DNA of 64,000 bases from JARRPM01 sp963792815 (GCA_963792815.1 CAWBXR010000001.1:186001-250000); one strand, 5' to 3'. Counted from the first letter of the stretch, positions 46,929 through 55,697 are shown. Notes: generated by a model not told the origin, from the sequence alone. Numbers and translations are program-made.

Positions 46929-47702
46929 ATGGGCAGAGTTGCCGGTAAGGTTGCAATTATCACAGGCGGTGCCAGCGGCATGGGCAAGGCAGACGCGATC
47001 TTGCTGGCGCGTGAAGGCGCCATTGTGGTGGTTGCGGATTTGAATGAAAAGGACGGCCAGGCAGTGGCGGACGCCATCGGCGACAGTGCGACTTTTATGC
47101 GCCTGGATGTGACCGACGAGGACAACTGGCAAGCAGTGGTCGCGGCCACAGTGGAGCAATTCGGCCGCCTCGACATCCTGGTGAATAACGCCGGCATGAT
47201 CGCCCTGGGCACTATCGTTGATACCGAGCTCGCCATGTGGCGCAAGATCAACGCGGTCAACAGCGACGGCGTGTTCCTGGGGTGCAAGCATGCGATTCCC
47301 GCCATGGCCACCAGCGGCGGCGGCTCCATCATCAATATGTCCTCGGTAGCGGCGATTCACGGCCAGTCTTTCGTGGCGGCTTACACAGCCAGCAAGGGCG
47401 CGGTGCGCTCCCTGACCAAGAGCATCGCCATGTTCTGCAAGGAGCAGAAAAACGGCATCCGCTGCAATTCCATCCACCCCGACGGGGTGAAGACTCCCAT
47501 GGTGGTAAAGGTAGCCATGGGCAAGGACGTGGCCACCGCCGAGGACATCGAGGAGGTCGGCAAATACGGCAATATGTGCGACCCCGAGGATATCGCCAAC
47601 CTGGTGCTGTACCTCGCCTCCGATGAGTCCGGTTTCGTCAATGGCTCGGAAATGCTGATAGACAATTGCGCAACTATTACTCCGCCGCTGGGCGTGCAGT
47701 AG
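46929..47702 (+). CDS. short-chain dehydrogenase/reductase (3alpha/20beta-HSD-like)
   Basis: A 257-residue classical SDR. TGGASGMGKADAILL near residues 12-26, VADLNEKDG (NAD-type Asp), VNNAGMIALG near 87, Ser in NMSSVAAIHG and Tyr-Lys in AYTASKGAVRSL near 155-159, then NSIHPDGVKTPM. The style is that of hydroxysteroid or cyclic alcohol dehydrogenases. A GGGAGTAAAGGGG ribosome site precedes ATG 46929. An EthD-like gene follows after 24 bases. Confidence 0.9.
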   Translation: MGRVAGKVAIITGGASGMGKADAILLAREGAIVVVADLNEKDGQAVADAIGDSATFMRLDVTDEDNWQAVVAATVEQFGRLDILVNNAGMIALGTIVDTELAMWRKINAVNSDGVFLGCKHAIPAMATSGGGSIINMSSVAAIHGQSFVAAYTASKGAVRSLTKSIAMFCKEQKNGIRCNSIHPDGVKTPMVVKVAMGKDVATAEDIEEVGKYGNMCDPEDIANLVLYLASDESGFVNGSEMLIDNCATITPPLGVQ

Positions 47703-47726
47703 CCAACTGCGGGAGGGCTCCAGACC

Positions 47727-48446
47727 GTGGAAAAACTTGTTTACTCGCTCTGGCAAGGCGCCCAGCCAACTGTCGATGACTTCCGCGACGAGCTGTTGCA
47801 AGCGCTGTGCCCGCAGTTGGAGCGGTTGCAGGGTATTCACGGGATACGCCTGGCGGTCGCGGACAGCGCGGTGGCGCCGGCAGCGGGACGCAGGATGGAG
47901 AGCCATCCGCCGCTGCCCGGGGCTTTTCTCTCCCTGTGGGTGGATAGCGCTGCTGCGGCAGACGCCTGGGAGCCGCTGATCGATAGACACGTGGCGCGCC
48001 GCGGTGCCTACCTGGTGGCCGAGGCAGAGCCACTGGTGAGCCAGCGCACGCACCCGGTTGCGCCGGGTGAGCGGGTGCCCGGCATGTGTCATGTGGTATT
48101 CATGCGCCGGCCGGCGTCCATGGCAAGGGATGAATGGTTCGCTGTCTGGCAGGGCAGCCATACCCGGGTAGCCATCGAGACCCAGTCAACTTTTGGCTAC
48201 CGCCAGAACGTGGTAGTGCGCGCGATTGGCGCTGACACACTGGCCTGTGACGCCATCGTCGAGGAGAACTTCCCCGAGGGGGCCATGGTCTCAGATCATG
48301 TGTTCTACGATACGGGTGGCGATGACGGCCTGCTGCAGCAAAGAGTGACCGCCATGCTGGAAAGCTGTGCGCGCTTTATCGATTTCGAGCATATAGATGT
48401 GATACCGATGAGCGAGTACCTGGTCAGGCCTCTCGCCCGAGTCTGA
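47727..48446 (+). CDS. EthD-like dimeric alpha-beta barrel protein
   Basis: A 239-residue protein with two EthD/dimeric alpha-beta-barrel-like modules: KLVYSLWQGAQPTVDDFRDELL at the start and CHVVFMRRPASMARDEWFAVWQGSHTRVA in the middle. The second has the typical F-x2-W-x3-H helix. The function of such proteins is poorly defined; they occur in catabolic operons for alkyl ethers, aromatics and steroids. The start is GTG 47727. Confidence 0.75.
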   Translation: MEKLVYSLWQGAQPTVDDFRDELLQALCPQLERLQGIHGIRLAVADSAVAPAAGRRMESHPPLPGAFLSLWVDSAAAADAWEPLIDRHVARRGAYLVAEAEPLVSQRTHPVAPGERVPGMCHVVFMRRPASMARDEWFAVWQGSHTRVAIETQSTFGYRQNVVVRAIGADTLACDAIVEENFPEGAMVSDHVFYDTGGDDGLLQQRVTAMLESCARFIDFEHIDVIPMSEYLVRPLARV

Positions 48447-48503
48447 TTCCGGCGCTGTCCTGCAAGGCCGGGTGACTCGCCCCGGCGGATCAATGCCAGC
48501 GGT

Positions 48504-48728
48504 TTACCCGATGATCTCCGGGACATATTCTGAACGATCGGGCACTGCCGATGTTTGTCCGGCCACGGATTGCTGCGGAAGAATCTTGCTGAAGAAATTT
48601 CGAGAGCAGCGGTAGCAGCGAAATTTCGGGTTCCTGCGGCAGATTTTTTCGAACGTGGAACGGTGTATGCGCTCGACATTCCGGCACTTGCATACAGGGC
48701 ACTTGAGTTCATACGGGCCATATGGCAT
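48504..48728 (-). CDS. small zinc-ribbon protein
   Basis: A 74-residue protein with two C-x2-C pairs (CPVCKCRN and CYRCSRNFF) spaced 27 residues apart, a zinc-ribbon arrangement. A strong GGAGGA ribosome site lies 5-6 bases before ATG 48728, which supports a real gene although it is short. Basic residues between the pairs suggest nucleic-acid contact. No specific family or partner recognised. Confidence 0.65.
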   Translation of the reverse strand: MPYGPYELKCPVCKCRNVERIHRSTFEKICRRNPKFRCYRCSRNFFSKILPQQSVAGQTSAVPDRSEYVPEIIG

Positions 48729-48969
48729 GGGGTTCCTCCCTCAGGCAAATGACGAAAGGTCTGGTCTCCATTGGGTCAGTGGTCTGTCATTTCACAAAGT
48801 TACGCGACGCAAACGGCAGTTTCCAGCATCGACGGGACTCATTAGACATTAATCTTAGCGCTTGGTTCATGAACATGCGCTACCTCGAACACCGGAATTT
48901 TGGACCCATTCGGCAGGTTTTTCCGAACCTGGAGCTGTATATGGGCCCGCCAATCCGGCGGTGAAGAGG

Positions 48970-49851
48970 TCAGGCGCCCTGCAGCGCCCTGATCCTGTCC
49001 TCCAGCGGCGGGTGCGAGCTGAACAGGCTGCTGAAACCCTGCTTCAACTGTTCGCTGATCCCGAAAGCTGTCAGCTCACCTGGCAGGTCCTGGGGCAGCC
49101 CCTGCTCCTGCCGCAGGCGCTCCAGCGCCGCGATCATGCTGCCATTGGTAGTCAGGCCGGCGCCGGCGGCGTCAGCCCGGTATTCGCGCCAGCGGGAGAA
49201 CCAGAACACGATCATGCTGGCCAGGATACCCAACACCAACTGGGCCACCATGGTCACTACGTAGTAGCCAATGCCATAGCCGCGCTCGGTCTTGAACACC
49301 AGCCGGTCTATGGCATGGCCGATGATGCGGGCCAGAAACATCACGAAAGTGTTCACGACGCCCTGGATCAGGGTCAGCGTGACCATGTCGCCGTTGGCGA
49401 CGTGGCCGATTTCGTGGGCCATGACGGCCCGCACTTCTTCCCTCTGGAAGCGTTGTAACAGGCCCTCGCTGACGGCGACCAGCGCGCTGTTGCGGTTCCA
49501 GCCGGTGGCAAAGGCATTGGCCGCCTGGGAGGGGAAGATGCCCACCTCCGGCATGCCGATACCCGCCTCACTGGCGAGCTCCCTGACCGTGGTCAGCAGC
49601 CACTCCTCGTCGCGGTTGCGGGGCTGCTCGATGATGTAGGTACCGGTGCCGCGCTTGGCCATCCACTTTGACAGGAACAGGGATATCAATGCGCCGCCGA
49701 AGCCGAATACGGCGCACATAACCAGCAGCGCCTGAAGATTCAGGTCCACGCCGTTGGCCGCAAGGACGCCGTCCAGTCCCAGTAGGCTGAACACGATGCT
49801 GACCAGCAGCAGTACCGCAATATTGGTCGCGAGGAACAGGATAATTCTCAT
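48970..49851 (-). CDS. htpX: membrane zinc metalloprotease HtpX
   Basis: Inner-membrane M48 protease that degrades misfolded membrane proteins. The 293-residue protein has two N-terminal helices (FLATNIAVLLLVSIVFSLLGL and LLVMCAVFGFGGALISLFLS), the zinc site MAHEIGHVANGD near residue 138, two more helices, then the third ligand region SRWREYRADAAGAGLT. C-terminal FSSHPPLEDRIRAL is typical. The gene stands alone with a 241-base gap upstream of its stop neighbour. Confidence 0.96.
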   Translation of the reverse strand: MRIILFLATNIAVLLLVSIVFSLLGLDGVLAANGVDLNLQALLVMCAVFGFGGALISLFLSKWMAKRGTGTYIIEQPRNRDEEWLLTTVRELASEAGIGMPEVGIFPSQAANAFATGWNRNSALVAVSEGLLQRFQREEVRAVMAHEIGHVANGDMVTLTLIQGVVNTFVMFLARIIGHAIDRLVFKTERGYGIGYYVVTMVAQLVLGILASMIVFWFSRWREYRADAAGAGLTTNGSMIAALERLRQEQGLPQDLPGELTAFGISEQLKQGFSSLFSSHPPLEDRIRALQGA

Positions 49852-49976
49852 CGGGCGTCTATGGCTCCTTCAGTCAGTATCAATAAACCCATGCACACCA
49901 TGAATGCGCGCAAGTGAGGATATGGTGGTGCCGGGGGTGGTTTTTCAAGTCACCGCAAGTCGGCAGCTGTGGCCGA

Positions 49977-50306
49977 TCAGGCGACAGGTTCCGTCTCTTC
50001 AGGGCTGTCGGAGGGGCTGTCCTGCACCTTGTCGGAGGCTTCGGGCGCTTCTTCTTCAAGCGCGGTGTCCATAGGCAGGGGAATCTGGCTGGGCTCGATA
50101 ACGGGCTCACCGCGCTCCCCCAGTTGGGTTGCCACCACGTCTCCGCGCAGTTCGAAGTCCTTCGAACTCAGCTCGAACAGCGTGTTAACTGCCTCGTCAC
50201 GGTGCTTGGTACGCAGCACCAGTCGGGGCTGGGAGCCGTCGACCCAGGCCTTGCTCTTGCCCCAGAAATGCCCAAGTTGGTTGCGGATAACAAATACGTC
50301 AGTCAT
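49977..50306 (-). CDS. conserved hypothetical protein
   Basis: A 109-residue soluble protein. The N-terminal block MTDVFVIRNQLGHFWGKSKAWVDG and RTKHRDEAVNTLFELSSKDFELRG resemble a conserved gammaproteobacterial family of unknown function; the C-terminal 35 residues are acidic and Pro/Ser-rich (low complexity). The start at 50306 is chosen because the conserved part begins there; the frame extends 63 bases upstream. Confidence 0.78.
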   Translation of the reverse strand: MTDVFVIRNQLGHFWGKSKAWVDGSQPRLVLRTKHRDEAVNTLFELSSKDFELRGDVVATQLGERGEPVIEPSQIPLPMDTALEEEAPEASDKVQDSPSDSPEETEPVA

Positions 50307-50388
50307 GGCGATACAACAGTCCTGCCTGGTTTGGGCGCAAGTGTAAGCATTTATCAGGGGGCCCGCCACTGGTTCGCGCCGCCCGCTT

Positions 50389-51114
50389 TCAGTCCAGCAG
50401 AAAGTCCTTGGCCTGGTTGATTTTGGCCGCCAGGTAATCGTTGCCGCCCCGGTCCGGGTGCAGCTTCTGGATCAGGGCCCGGTGGGCCGCGATGATCTCC
50501 TCGCGACTGGCGCCATCGGACAGGCCGAGTATGGCCAGGGCTTCCTGGCGGTTCATGTCGCCATTGCCGCCACCGTTGCCGCCACCCCCCGGCTGGCCCT
50601 GGCCGAAGGGCCCTTCGCCGGGAAATCGCTGCTGCAGGTAGCTATCGAGCAAGCGGGCAGATTCGGCATCCTCGTGCAGACAATAGGCCATCAGCTCTTC
50701 CAGTTGCTGCCGGTCCATATCCACCAGCCGCCACCCCGCAAAGCTGCCCTTGAGAACCTCCCCCTGCAGGTCGCCGCTGTCGTGAGCCAGCTGCATGCGC
50801 AGCAGCACGGTTTCCACGGTAGAGGTTTGGCCCTGGGCCTTGCCCGAGGCCTGGGCGCGATGTGCCGCAAACATGGGAAACAGGCGGATCAGGGCGGGCA
50901 GGAGCTGTCGCGCGGCGACCAGCAGGCCGGTAGCGGCGATGCCGAGCCAGTGCATGCGACCGGTGACGGTCAACACCACCACGACAGCCACTGCCACCGC
51001 CAGCCCCAGTTTTATGTATTCCGCCCGACGTTTGTGGGGCGGCACGGTCTGTACCCGTCGGTACATGATGTAAATGACGGCGGTGACCGCCAGCAGCAGA
51101 ATCAGTCGGGGCAC
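50389..51114 (-). CDS. membrane J-domain protein
   Basis: A 241-residue protein with an N-terminal membrane helix (ILLLAVTAVIYIMYRRV), a further hydrophobic pair (LGLAVAVAVVVVLTVTGRMHWLGIAATGLLVAA), and a C-terminal J-domain (EALAILGLSDGASREEIIAAHRALIQKLHPDRGGNDYLAAKINQAKDFLL, in parts) with the HPD tripeptide intact. It should recruit DnaK to the membrane. A Gly/Asn-rich linker precedes the J-domain. A VWA-like gene follows 15 bases downstream of its start side on the same strand. Confidence 0.88.
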   Translation of the reverse strand: MPRLILLLAVTAVIYIMYRRVQTVPPHKRRAEYIKLGLAVAVAVVVVLTVTGRMHWLGIAATGLLVAARQLLPALIRLFPMFAAHRAQASGKAQGQTSTVETVLLRMQLAHDSGDLQGEVLKGSFAGWRLVDMDRQQLEELMAYCLHEDAESARLLDSYLQQRFPGEGPFGQGQPGGGGNGGGNGDMNRQEALAILGLSDGASREEIIAAHRALIQKLHPDRGGNDYLAAKINQAKDFLLD

Positions 51115-51129
51115 AATGATCTCAGTAGT

Positions 51130-51816
51130 TTACTTGCCGAGTTGTTGGAGCAGCAGTCTAGCACTCTCGCCGGAACTGTTCTCCAGTGCCGCGCGCCCGC
51201 CGGTCGCGTAGCGTGCGACCGCGCCCAGCAGGGCGGCGAGCGCGCTGGCGCTATTGCTGTCGAAGTGCGCGTAGGCCCCGCCGCTCAGTTTTGCCATGGT
51301 GCGAAAGGTTGTTTCCACCGAGCGGTTGCGCCCTTCGTGGAACAGGAACAGCGGCAGTTTCAGCAAACCGCACTGGCCCGCCAGGTTGCCCAGGGTGTCA
51401 GGGCTCTCTTCCACCGCGTCACCGATGAAAACCAGGGCGCGGATGGCGCGTTTGCGATGTTCTTCCAGCGCATGGCGCAACAGCCGGGCGATCTGGGTAT
51501 GCCCGCCCTCGCATTGCACCTTCGCCATCAGGCGTCGCAATTCCTGGCTGTCGGTCAGCCAGGGGCTGGCTGAAAATGTCTGGAACCCCCGGTAGTAAGC
51601 CAGTTGAACTGCCAGTGACGCGATTTCGCCCGTGGCCAGGAACATTTCCTGCTGGACATGGCTGGCCCGGTCCCAGGTGGGCTGGCGGCTGGCGGTGGCA
51701 TCAATGGCAAACAACAGCCGCGGTTGCTTCGCGACGAACTCGGAGATATTCCTGCTCTGCTGCAGGAAGCGGTCTATATCCTGGGAAGAGGAGCGGCGGG
51801 CGGGAGGTTTGGCCAT
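51130..51816 (-). CDS. VWA-like domain protein
   Basis: A 228-residue protein whose core resembles a von Willebrand A domain. LLFAIDATASRQPTWD gives D-x-T-x-S in place of the canonical D-x-S-x-S metal site; CEGGHTQIARLLRHAL supplies the Thr; and RALVFIGDAVEE supplies the Asp. It is cytoplasmic as no signal peptide is seen. It lies immediately upstream of the J-domain gene on the same strand, so a role in protein assembly is possible. Partner unknown. Confidence 0.78.
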   Translation of the reverse strand: MAKPPARRSSSQDIDRFLQQSRNISEFVAKQPRLLFAIDATASRQPTWDRASHVQQEMFLATGEIASLAVQLAYYRGFQTFSASPWLTDSQELRRLMAKVQCEGGHTQIARLLRHALEEHRKRAIRALVFIGDAVEESPDTLGNLAGQCGLLKLPLFLFHEGRNRSVETTFRTMAKLSGGAYAHFDSNSASALAALLGAVARYATGGRAALENSSGESARLLLQQLGK

Positions 51817-51843
51817 GGGCGGGAACGGGGGCTTGGCGGGTGC

Positions 51844-52035
51844 TCAGGCACCCGCATTGTGCCCCTTGATGGCGCCAATCTGCTGCAGTTGCTCCAGGTA
51901 GTGGCGGCGGTTGGCGAGCTCGGCGATGGCTTCCCTGAGCTCCCTTTCACTTACCTGCTCCTCGGTTTCGGTGCTGACCAGCTGCCACAGCTTGCGGCTG
52001 CACAGCTCTCTTGGATCAAATTTCAGTGTGTTCAT
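51844..52035 (-). CDS. small hypothetical protein
   Basis: A 63-residue, mostly helical, charged protein (MNTLKFDPRELCSRKLWQLV, then ERELREAIAELANRRHYLEQLQQIGAI). The second half could form a coiled coil. It lies 27 bases upstream of the VWA-like gene on the same strand, consistent with a shared transcript. No family recognised. Confidence 0.55.
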   Translation of the reverse strand: MNTLKFDPRELCSRKLWQLVSTETEEQVSERELREAIAELANRRHYLEQLQQIGAIKGHNAGA

Positions 52036-52414
52036 AGTGTTACCACGTCTGTTGCGTCCGGTGGGTCCAGTGCCCTGGTGGGCCTGGGTTCAGTTACCGG
52101 TTTGATTGTAATTTTTAATTATGACAGCCGCGTTATGTTCCGGGTTCCGTCGGCTGTTTTGCAAACCAGCTTACACGTTTGTAGGCCGGAAGGGAAAGGT
52201 CGCTCCGATTCCGGCTGTAGTACTGTCCGCCGCATTGCGGGCCTTTGGCGCGTGCGGTTGCGCCTCGGCTGGCGTGCTGTTGTCCATCCGGATTTTCCGC
52301 CGGGGCGTTGCAGTTCCCTACCAGCTGGCCTACATTGCCTGCAGGTCGCACCTGCCACTGCCGGACCTGAGTGGCCGGGCAGCGACACCCCGAACAACGA
52401 GGAATCCCGAGGAC
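52036..52414. other. 379-base intergenic region
   Basis: No gene recognised between the small hypothetical gene and msrA, which are divergent. An AT-rich stretch near 52095-52130 (containing GTAATTTTTAATTATG) is the likely promoter area. The msrA reading frame stays open back to 52121, but the encoded residues do not look like any MsrA N-terminus, so I regard them as non-coding. Confidence 0.5.
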
Positions 52415-53077
52415 ATGAGTATTTTCAGCGCTGCCAGCAAGACCCGATTACCCGACGCGAAATCCGCCCTGCCCGGGCGGGAACAGGCCATGGCGGTACC
52501 CGCGGCCCACTACGTGAATGGCAACCCGCTCAAGGGGCCTTTTGCCGCGCCCCTGCGCCAGGCACTGTTCGGCATGGGGTGTTTCTGGGGCGTGGAGCGC
52601 AAGTTCTGGCAGGTGGATGGCGTATTTACCACAGCTGTCGGTTACGCGGGCGGCATCACTCCCAACCCCACCTACCAGGAAGTCTGTACCGGCCAAACCG
52701 GCCACAACGAGGTTGTGCTGGTGGTCTTTGATCCCGCCGCGGTGTCTTACGCGACGCTGCTGCAGTTGTTCTGGGAGGGGCATGACCCGACCCAGGGAAT
52801 GCGCCAGGGCAATGACCGGGGCACCCAGTACCGCTCGGGCATATATGTGTTCGATGAAGAGCAGGGGCGCCAGGCCAGGGCCTCACAAACCCTGTTTCAG
52901 GAGGCCCTGGACAGGGGAGGCTACGGCGCTATCACAACCGAAATTCTCGACGCCCCGGCGTTTTACTACGCCGAGGAGTACCACCAGCAATACCTGGCGA
53001 AAAACCCCGGGGGTTACTGTGGCCTCGGCGGTACGGGCGTCAGCTGCCCCGCGGGTATCCCGGAAGTGGTCGGGTAA
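52415..53077 (+). CDS. msrA: peptide-methionine (S)-S-oxide reductase MsrA
   Basis: Repairs oxidised methionine. The 220-residue protein has the catalytic GMGCFWGVERKFWQ near residue 50, VGYAGG, GHNEVVLVVFDP, GNDRGTQYRSGIY and the C-terminal YHQQYLAKNPGGYCGLGGTGVSC with two resolving Cys. This is the long form of the E. coli type. ATG 52415 follows a GAGGAC ribosome site. Confidence 0.96.
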   Translation: MSIFSAASKTRLPDAKSALPGREQAMAVPAAHYVNGNPLKGPFAAPLRQALFGMGCFWGVERKFWQVDGVFTTAVGYAGGITPNPTYQEVCTGQTGHNEVVLVVFDPAAVSYATLLQLFWEGHDPTQGMRQGNDRGTQYRSGIYVFDEEQGRQARASQTLFQEALDRGGYGAITTEILDAPAFYYAEEYHQQYLAKNPGGYCGLGGTGVSCPAGIPEVVG

Positions 53078-53088
53078 GCGCTGACGAG

Positions 53089-53556
53089 TCAGGAAATTTC
53101 CTCGTCCTCCTCGTCGAAATCGTCTTCATCCGGCTCCGCCGACTCCAGTTGTTCCATCAGATTGATGGCGATGGCGACAAAGTCGGAATCGGTGATGATC
53201 CCTACCAGCTTGCCCTTGCGCAGTACCGGAAGGCAGCCGACTTTATGTTTTTGCAGGTGCAGGGCGGTGCCCCGCAGGCTGGCGGATTCGTCCACGGATT
53301 GCACCGGGCTGGACATGATCGAGGACAGCGCCACGTAGTTTTCTCGGGAGTTCCCCCCCTCCCGGTTCAGCACGCTGGTATCACCGGCTGCCAGCACATC
53401 CCGCTGGGAAACCAGTCCGATCAGGCTGCCGTCGGCGATGACGACGGGTATATGCCGAATGTGGTGCTCCGCCAGTAGTTGTCGCGCTGTGGCCAGGGTG
53501 TCGTCCGGCCCCAGTGTGTAGGGTTCCCGGGTCATGATTTCCGCAACCGTCAGCAT
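53089..53556 (-). CDS. CBS-domain pair protein
   Basis: A 155-residue protein with two tandem CBS domains (IMTREPYTLGPDDTLATARQLLAEHHIRHIPVV and IMSSPVQSVDESASLRGTALHLQKHKVGCLPVL, in parts) and an acidic tail rich in Glu/Asp. Such stand-alone CBS pairs bind adenine nucleotides and modulate partners; the partner here is not indicated. It converges on msrA. Confidence 0.92.
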   Translation of the reverse strand: MLTVAEIMTREPYTLGPDDTLATARQLLAEHHIRHIPVVIADGSLIGLVSQRDVLAAGDTSVLNREGGNSRENYVALSSIMSSPVQSVDESASLRGTALHLQKHKVGCLPVLRKGKLVGIITDSDFVAIAINLMEQLESAEPDEDDFDEEDEEIS

Positions 53557-53665
53557 ATCTGGTTCCTCGTCTGGGCGCTGTAGCTGATCGGCAACGATAG
53601 CCCTATCACCGGGCCAACTCCTTGACCCTCATCAAGGGATTACTTTGTCTGTGGGTTCCGCCCGG

Positions 53666-54373
53666 TTAAAAAAGCCTGCCGACCAGTGCTGTCAGCGCTG
53701 TTTCCACCCGCAGGATCCGCGGCCCCAGCGAGACGGTGTCGCACCCTGCGAGCTCCAGTTTTTCCACCTCGTAGGGAATGAAGCCGCCCTCGGGGCCGAT
53801 AACCAGCAGGGTCTGGCGATGGGGCTCGGCCAGGCAGGGAGGGTAGTCGCCGGGGTGGGCCAGCAACGCGCGTCGCCCGGCGGCCATGGCGGGTAAGTCA
53901 TCCTCCACGAAAGGCTTGAAGCGGCGGTGGCAGGATACCGTCGGCAGCAGGGTATCGCGGGACTGTTCCAGGCCCTGCAGCAGGTAGCCCCGCAGGGTGT
54001 CGGCCTGCAGTGCCGGCGTATGCCAGTAGCTTTTGTCGACCCGGTAGGAATTGATCAGGTGCAGTTCCGCAACACCCAGCTCCGCGACGGTGCGAATGAT
54101 GCGGCGCAGCATCTTGGGGCGCGGCAGTGCCAGTACCAGGCACAGGGGCAGCTTCGGGGGGGGAGGCCGGTCCAGCTCAACGGCCAGCACGGCCTGTTGT
54201 TCGTTGATTTCCAGCAGGCGGCCGGTTCCGGCCATCCCGCCCACTTCACCGACCCGCAGCTCGTCTCCCACCTGGGATCCCAGCACCTGCACCATATGTT
54301 GCAGGCGCTCACCCGCCACCCGGATGCGCTGCTGGTCGAGGCGATCCGCCGCGCTGAAGAGCAGCAGGTTCAC
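53666..54373 (-). CDS. rsmE: 16S rRNA (uracil-1498-N3)-methyltransferase RsmE
   Basis: Methylates U1498 of 16S rRNA. The 235-residue protein has an N-terminal PUA-like domain (QRIRVAGERLQHMVQVLGSQVGD) and a SPOUT knot: LALPRPKMLRRIIRTVAELG, LLVIGPEGGFIPYEVEKLE and VSLGPRILRVETALTALVG. Start is GTG 54373, chosen because family members begin just there and the upstream frame overlaps rimO. It lies 7 bases after the rimO stop. Confidence 0.95.
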   Translation of the reverse strand: MNLLLFSAADRLDQQRIRVAGERLQHMVQVLGSQVGDELRVGEVGGMAGTGRLLEINEQQAVLAVELDRPPPPKLPLCLVLALPRPKMLRRIIRTVAELGVAELHLINSYRVDKSYWHTPALQADTLRGYLLQGLEQSRDTLLPTVSCHRRFKPFVEDDLPAMAAGRRALLAHPGDYPPCLAEPHRQTLLVIGPEGGFIPYEVEKLELAGCDTVSLGPRILRVETALTALVGRLF

Positions 54374-54380
54374 CGGTGGC

Positions 54381-55697
54381 TCAACCCGCCCACAGGTCGT
54401 ATTCGTCCGCGCCGGTGACTTCGGCTTCGACCAGGTCACCGGGGGAGAGGCCGGTAATGCCGTCCAGGTAAACCTTGCCGTCGATTTCCGGCGCATCCGC
54501 GCTGGAACGGCCGATGGCGCCCTGCTCATCCACGCTGTCGATCAGGATTTCGATGGTCTTGCCGATCTTGGCCTGCAGTCGCGCCGCGCTTATATCCTGC
54601 TGCAGGGCCATGAAGCGGTCCCAGCGCTCCTGTTTGAGCTCTTCCGGCACCGGGTCAGGCAGGTCGTTTGCCGCGGCCCCCTTGACCGGGGAGTACTGGA
54701 AACAACCTACGCGATCGAGCTGCGCTTCCTGCATGAAGTCCAGCAGCTGTTCGAAGTCGTCCTCGGTCTCCCCGGGGAAGCCGACGATAAAGGTGCTGCG
54801 CAGGGTGATGTCCGGGCAGATCTCGCGCCAGCGTTTGATGCGCTCCAGGGACTTTTCCGCCGCCGCCGGGCGTTTCATCCGCTTGAGTACTTCGGGACTG
54901 CCATGCTGTAGCGGCACGTCGAGGTAGGGCAGGATCCTGCCCTCGGCCATCAGCGGAATGACCTTGTCCACGTGGGGGTAGGGGTAGACGTAATGCAGGC
55001 GCACCCAGACGCCCAATTCCCCCAGGGCCTCGCACAGGTCCTGCATGCGGGTCTTCAGCGGGCGGCCCTCCCAGAAGCCGGTACGGAATTTTGTGTCCAC
55101 CCCGTAGGCACTGGTGTCCTGGGAGATCACCAGCAGCTCCCGCACACCGGCGCGCACCAGGCGCTCCGCCTCGCCCATCACATCGCCGATAGGGCGGCTG
55201 ACCAGGTCGCCGCGCATGGACGGGATGATGCAGAAGCTGCAGCGGTGGTTACAGCCTTCGGAAATCTTCAGGTAGGCGTAGTGACGGGGCGTCAGCTTGA
55301 TTCCCTGGGGCGGCACCAGGTCCGCGAAGGGGTCGTGCACCGGGGTGTGGGGCACAAACTGGTGGACCGCGCCCACCACTTCCTCGTAGGCCGCGGGGCC
55401 GGTAACGCTCAGCACCTTGGGATGCAGTTCCATGATGGCGCGGGCATCATCGCCCTTGCCCATGCAGCCGGTGACGATGACCCGGCCGTTTTCGCTGATG
55501 GCCTCGCCGATGGCGTCGAGGGATTCCTGCTTGGCGCTGTCGATAAAGCCGCAGGTGTTGACCACCACGATTTCCGCGTCCTCGTAGCTCGGCACGATCT
55601 CATAGCCGTCTATCTTGAGCTGGGTGAGGATGCGCTCCGAATCCACCAGCGCCTTGGGACAGCCGAGGCTGACGAAGCCGACTTTATTACTGGACAC
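54381..55697 (-). CDS. rimO: ribosomal protein S12 methylthiotransferase RimO
   Basis: Radical-SAM enzyme that adds methylthio to Asp89 of S12. The 438-residue protein has the N-terminal UPF0004 domain with SLGCPKALVDSERI and three Cys (CPKALVD, VVNTCGFID, VTGCMGK). The radical-SAM triad EGCNHRCSFCIIPSMRGD and a C-terminal TRAM domain follow. It forms an operon with rsmE. Confidence 0.97.
   Translation of the reverse strand: MSSNKVGFVSLGCPKALVDSERILTQLKIDGYEIVPSYEDAEIVVVNTCGFIDSAKQESLDAIGEAISENGRVIVTGCMGKGDDARAIMELHPKVLSVTGPAAYEEVVGAVHQFVPHTPVHDPFADLVPPQGIKLTPRHYAYLKISEGCNHRCSFCIIPSMRGDLVSRPIGDVMGEAERLVRAGVRELLVISQDTSAYGVDTKFRTGFWEGRPLKTRMQDLCEALGELGVWVRLHYVYPYPHVDKVIPLMAEGRILPYLDVPLQHGSPEVLKRMKRPAAAEKSLERIKRWREICPDITLRSTFIVGFPGETEDDFEQLLDFMQEAQLDRVGCFQYSPVKGAAANDLPDPVPEELKQERWDRFMALQQDISAARLQAKIGKTIEILIDSVDEQGAIGRSSADAPEIDGKVYLDGITGLSPGDLVEAEVTGADEYDLWAG

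Noticed and set aside
48722..48964. 80-residue plus-strand open frame next to the zinc-ribbon gene
   Set aside because: No ribosome site, no recognisable pattern, and it overlaps the zinc-ribbon leader; treated as intergenic.
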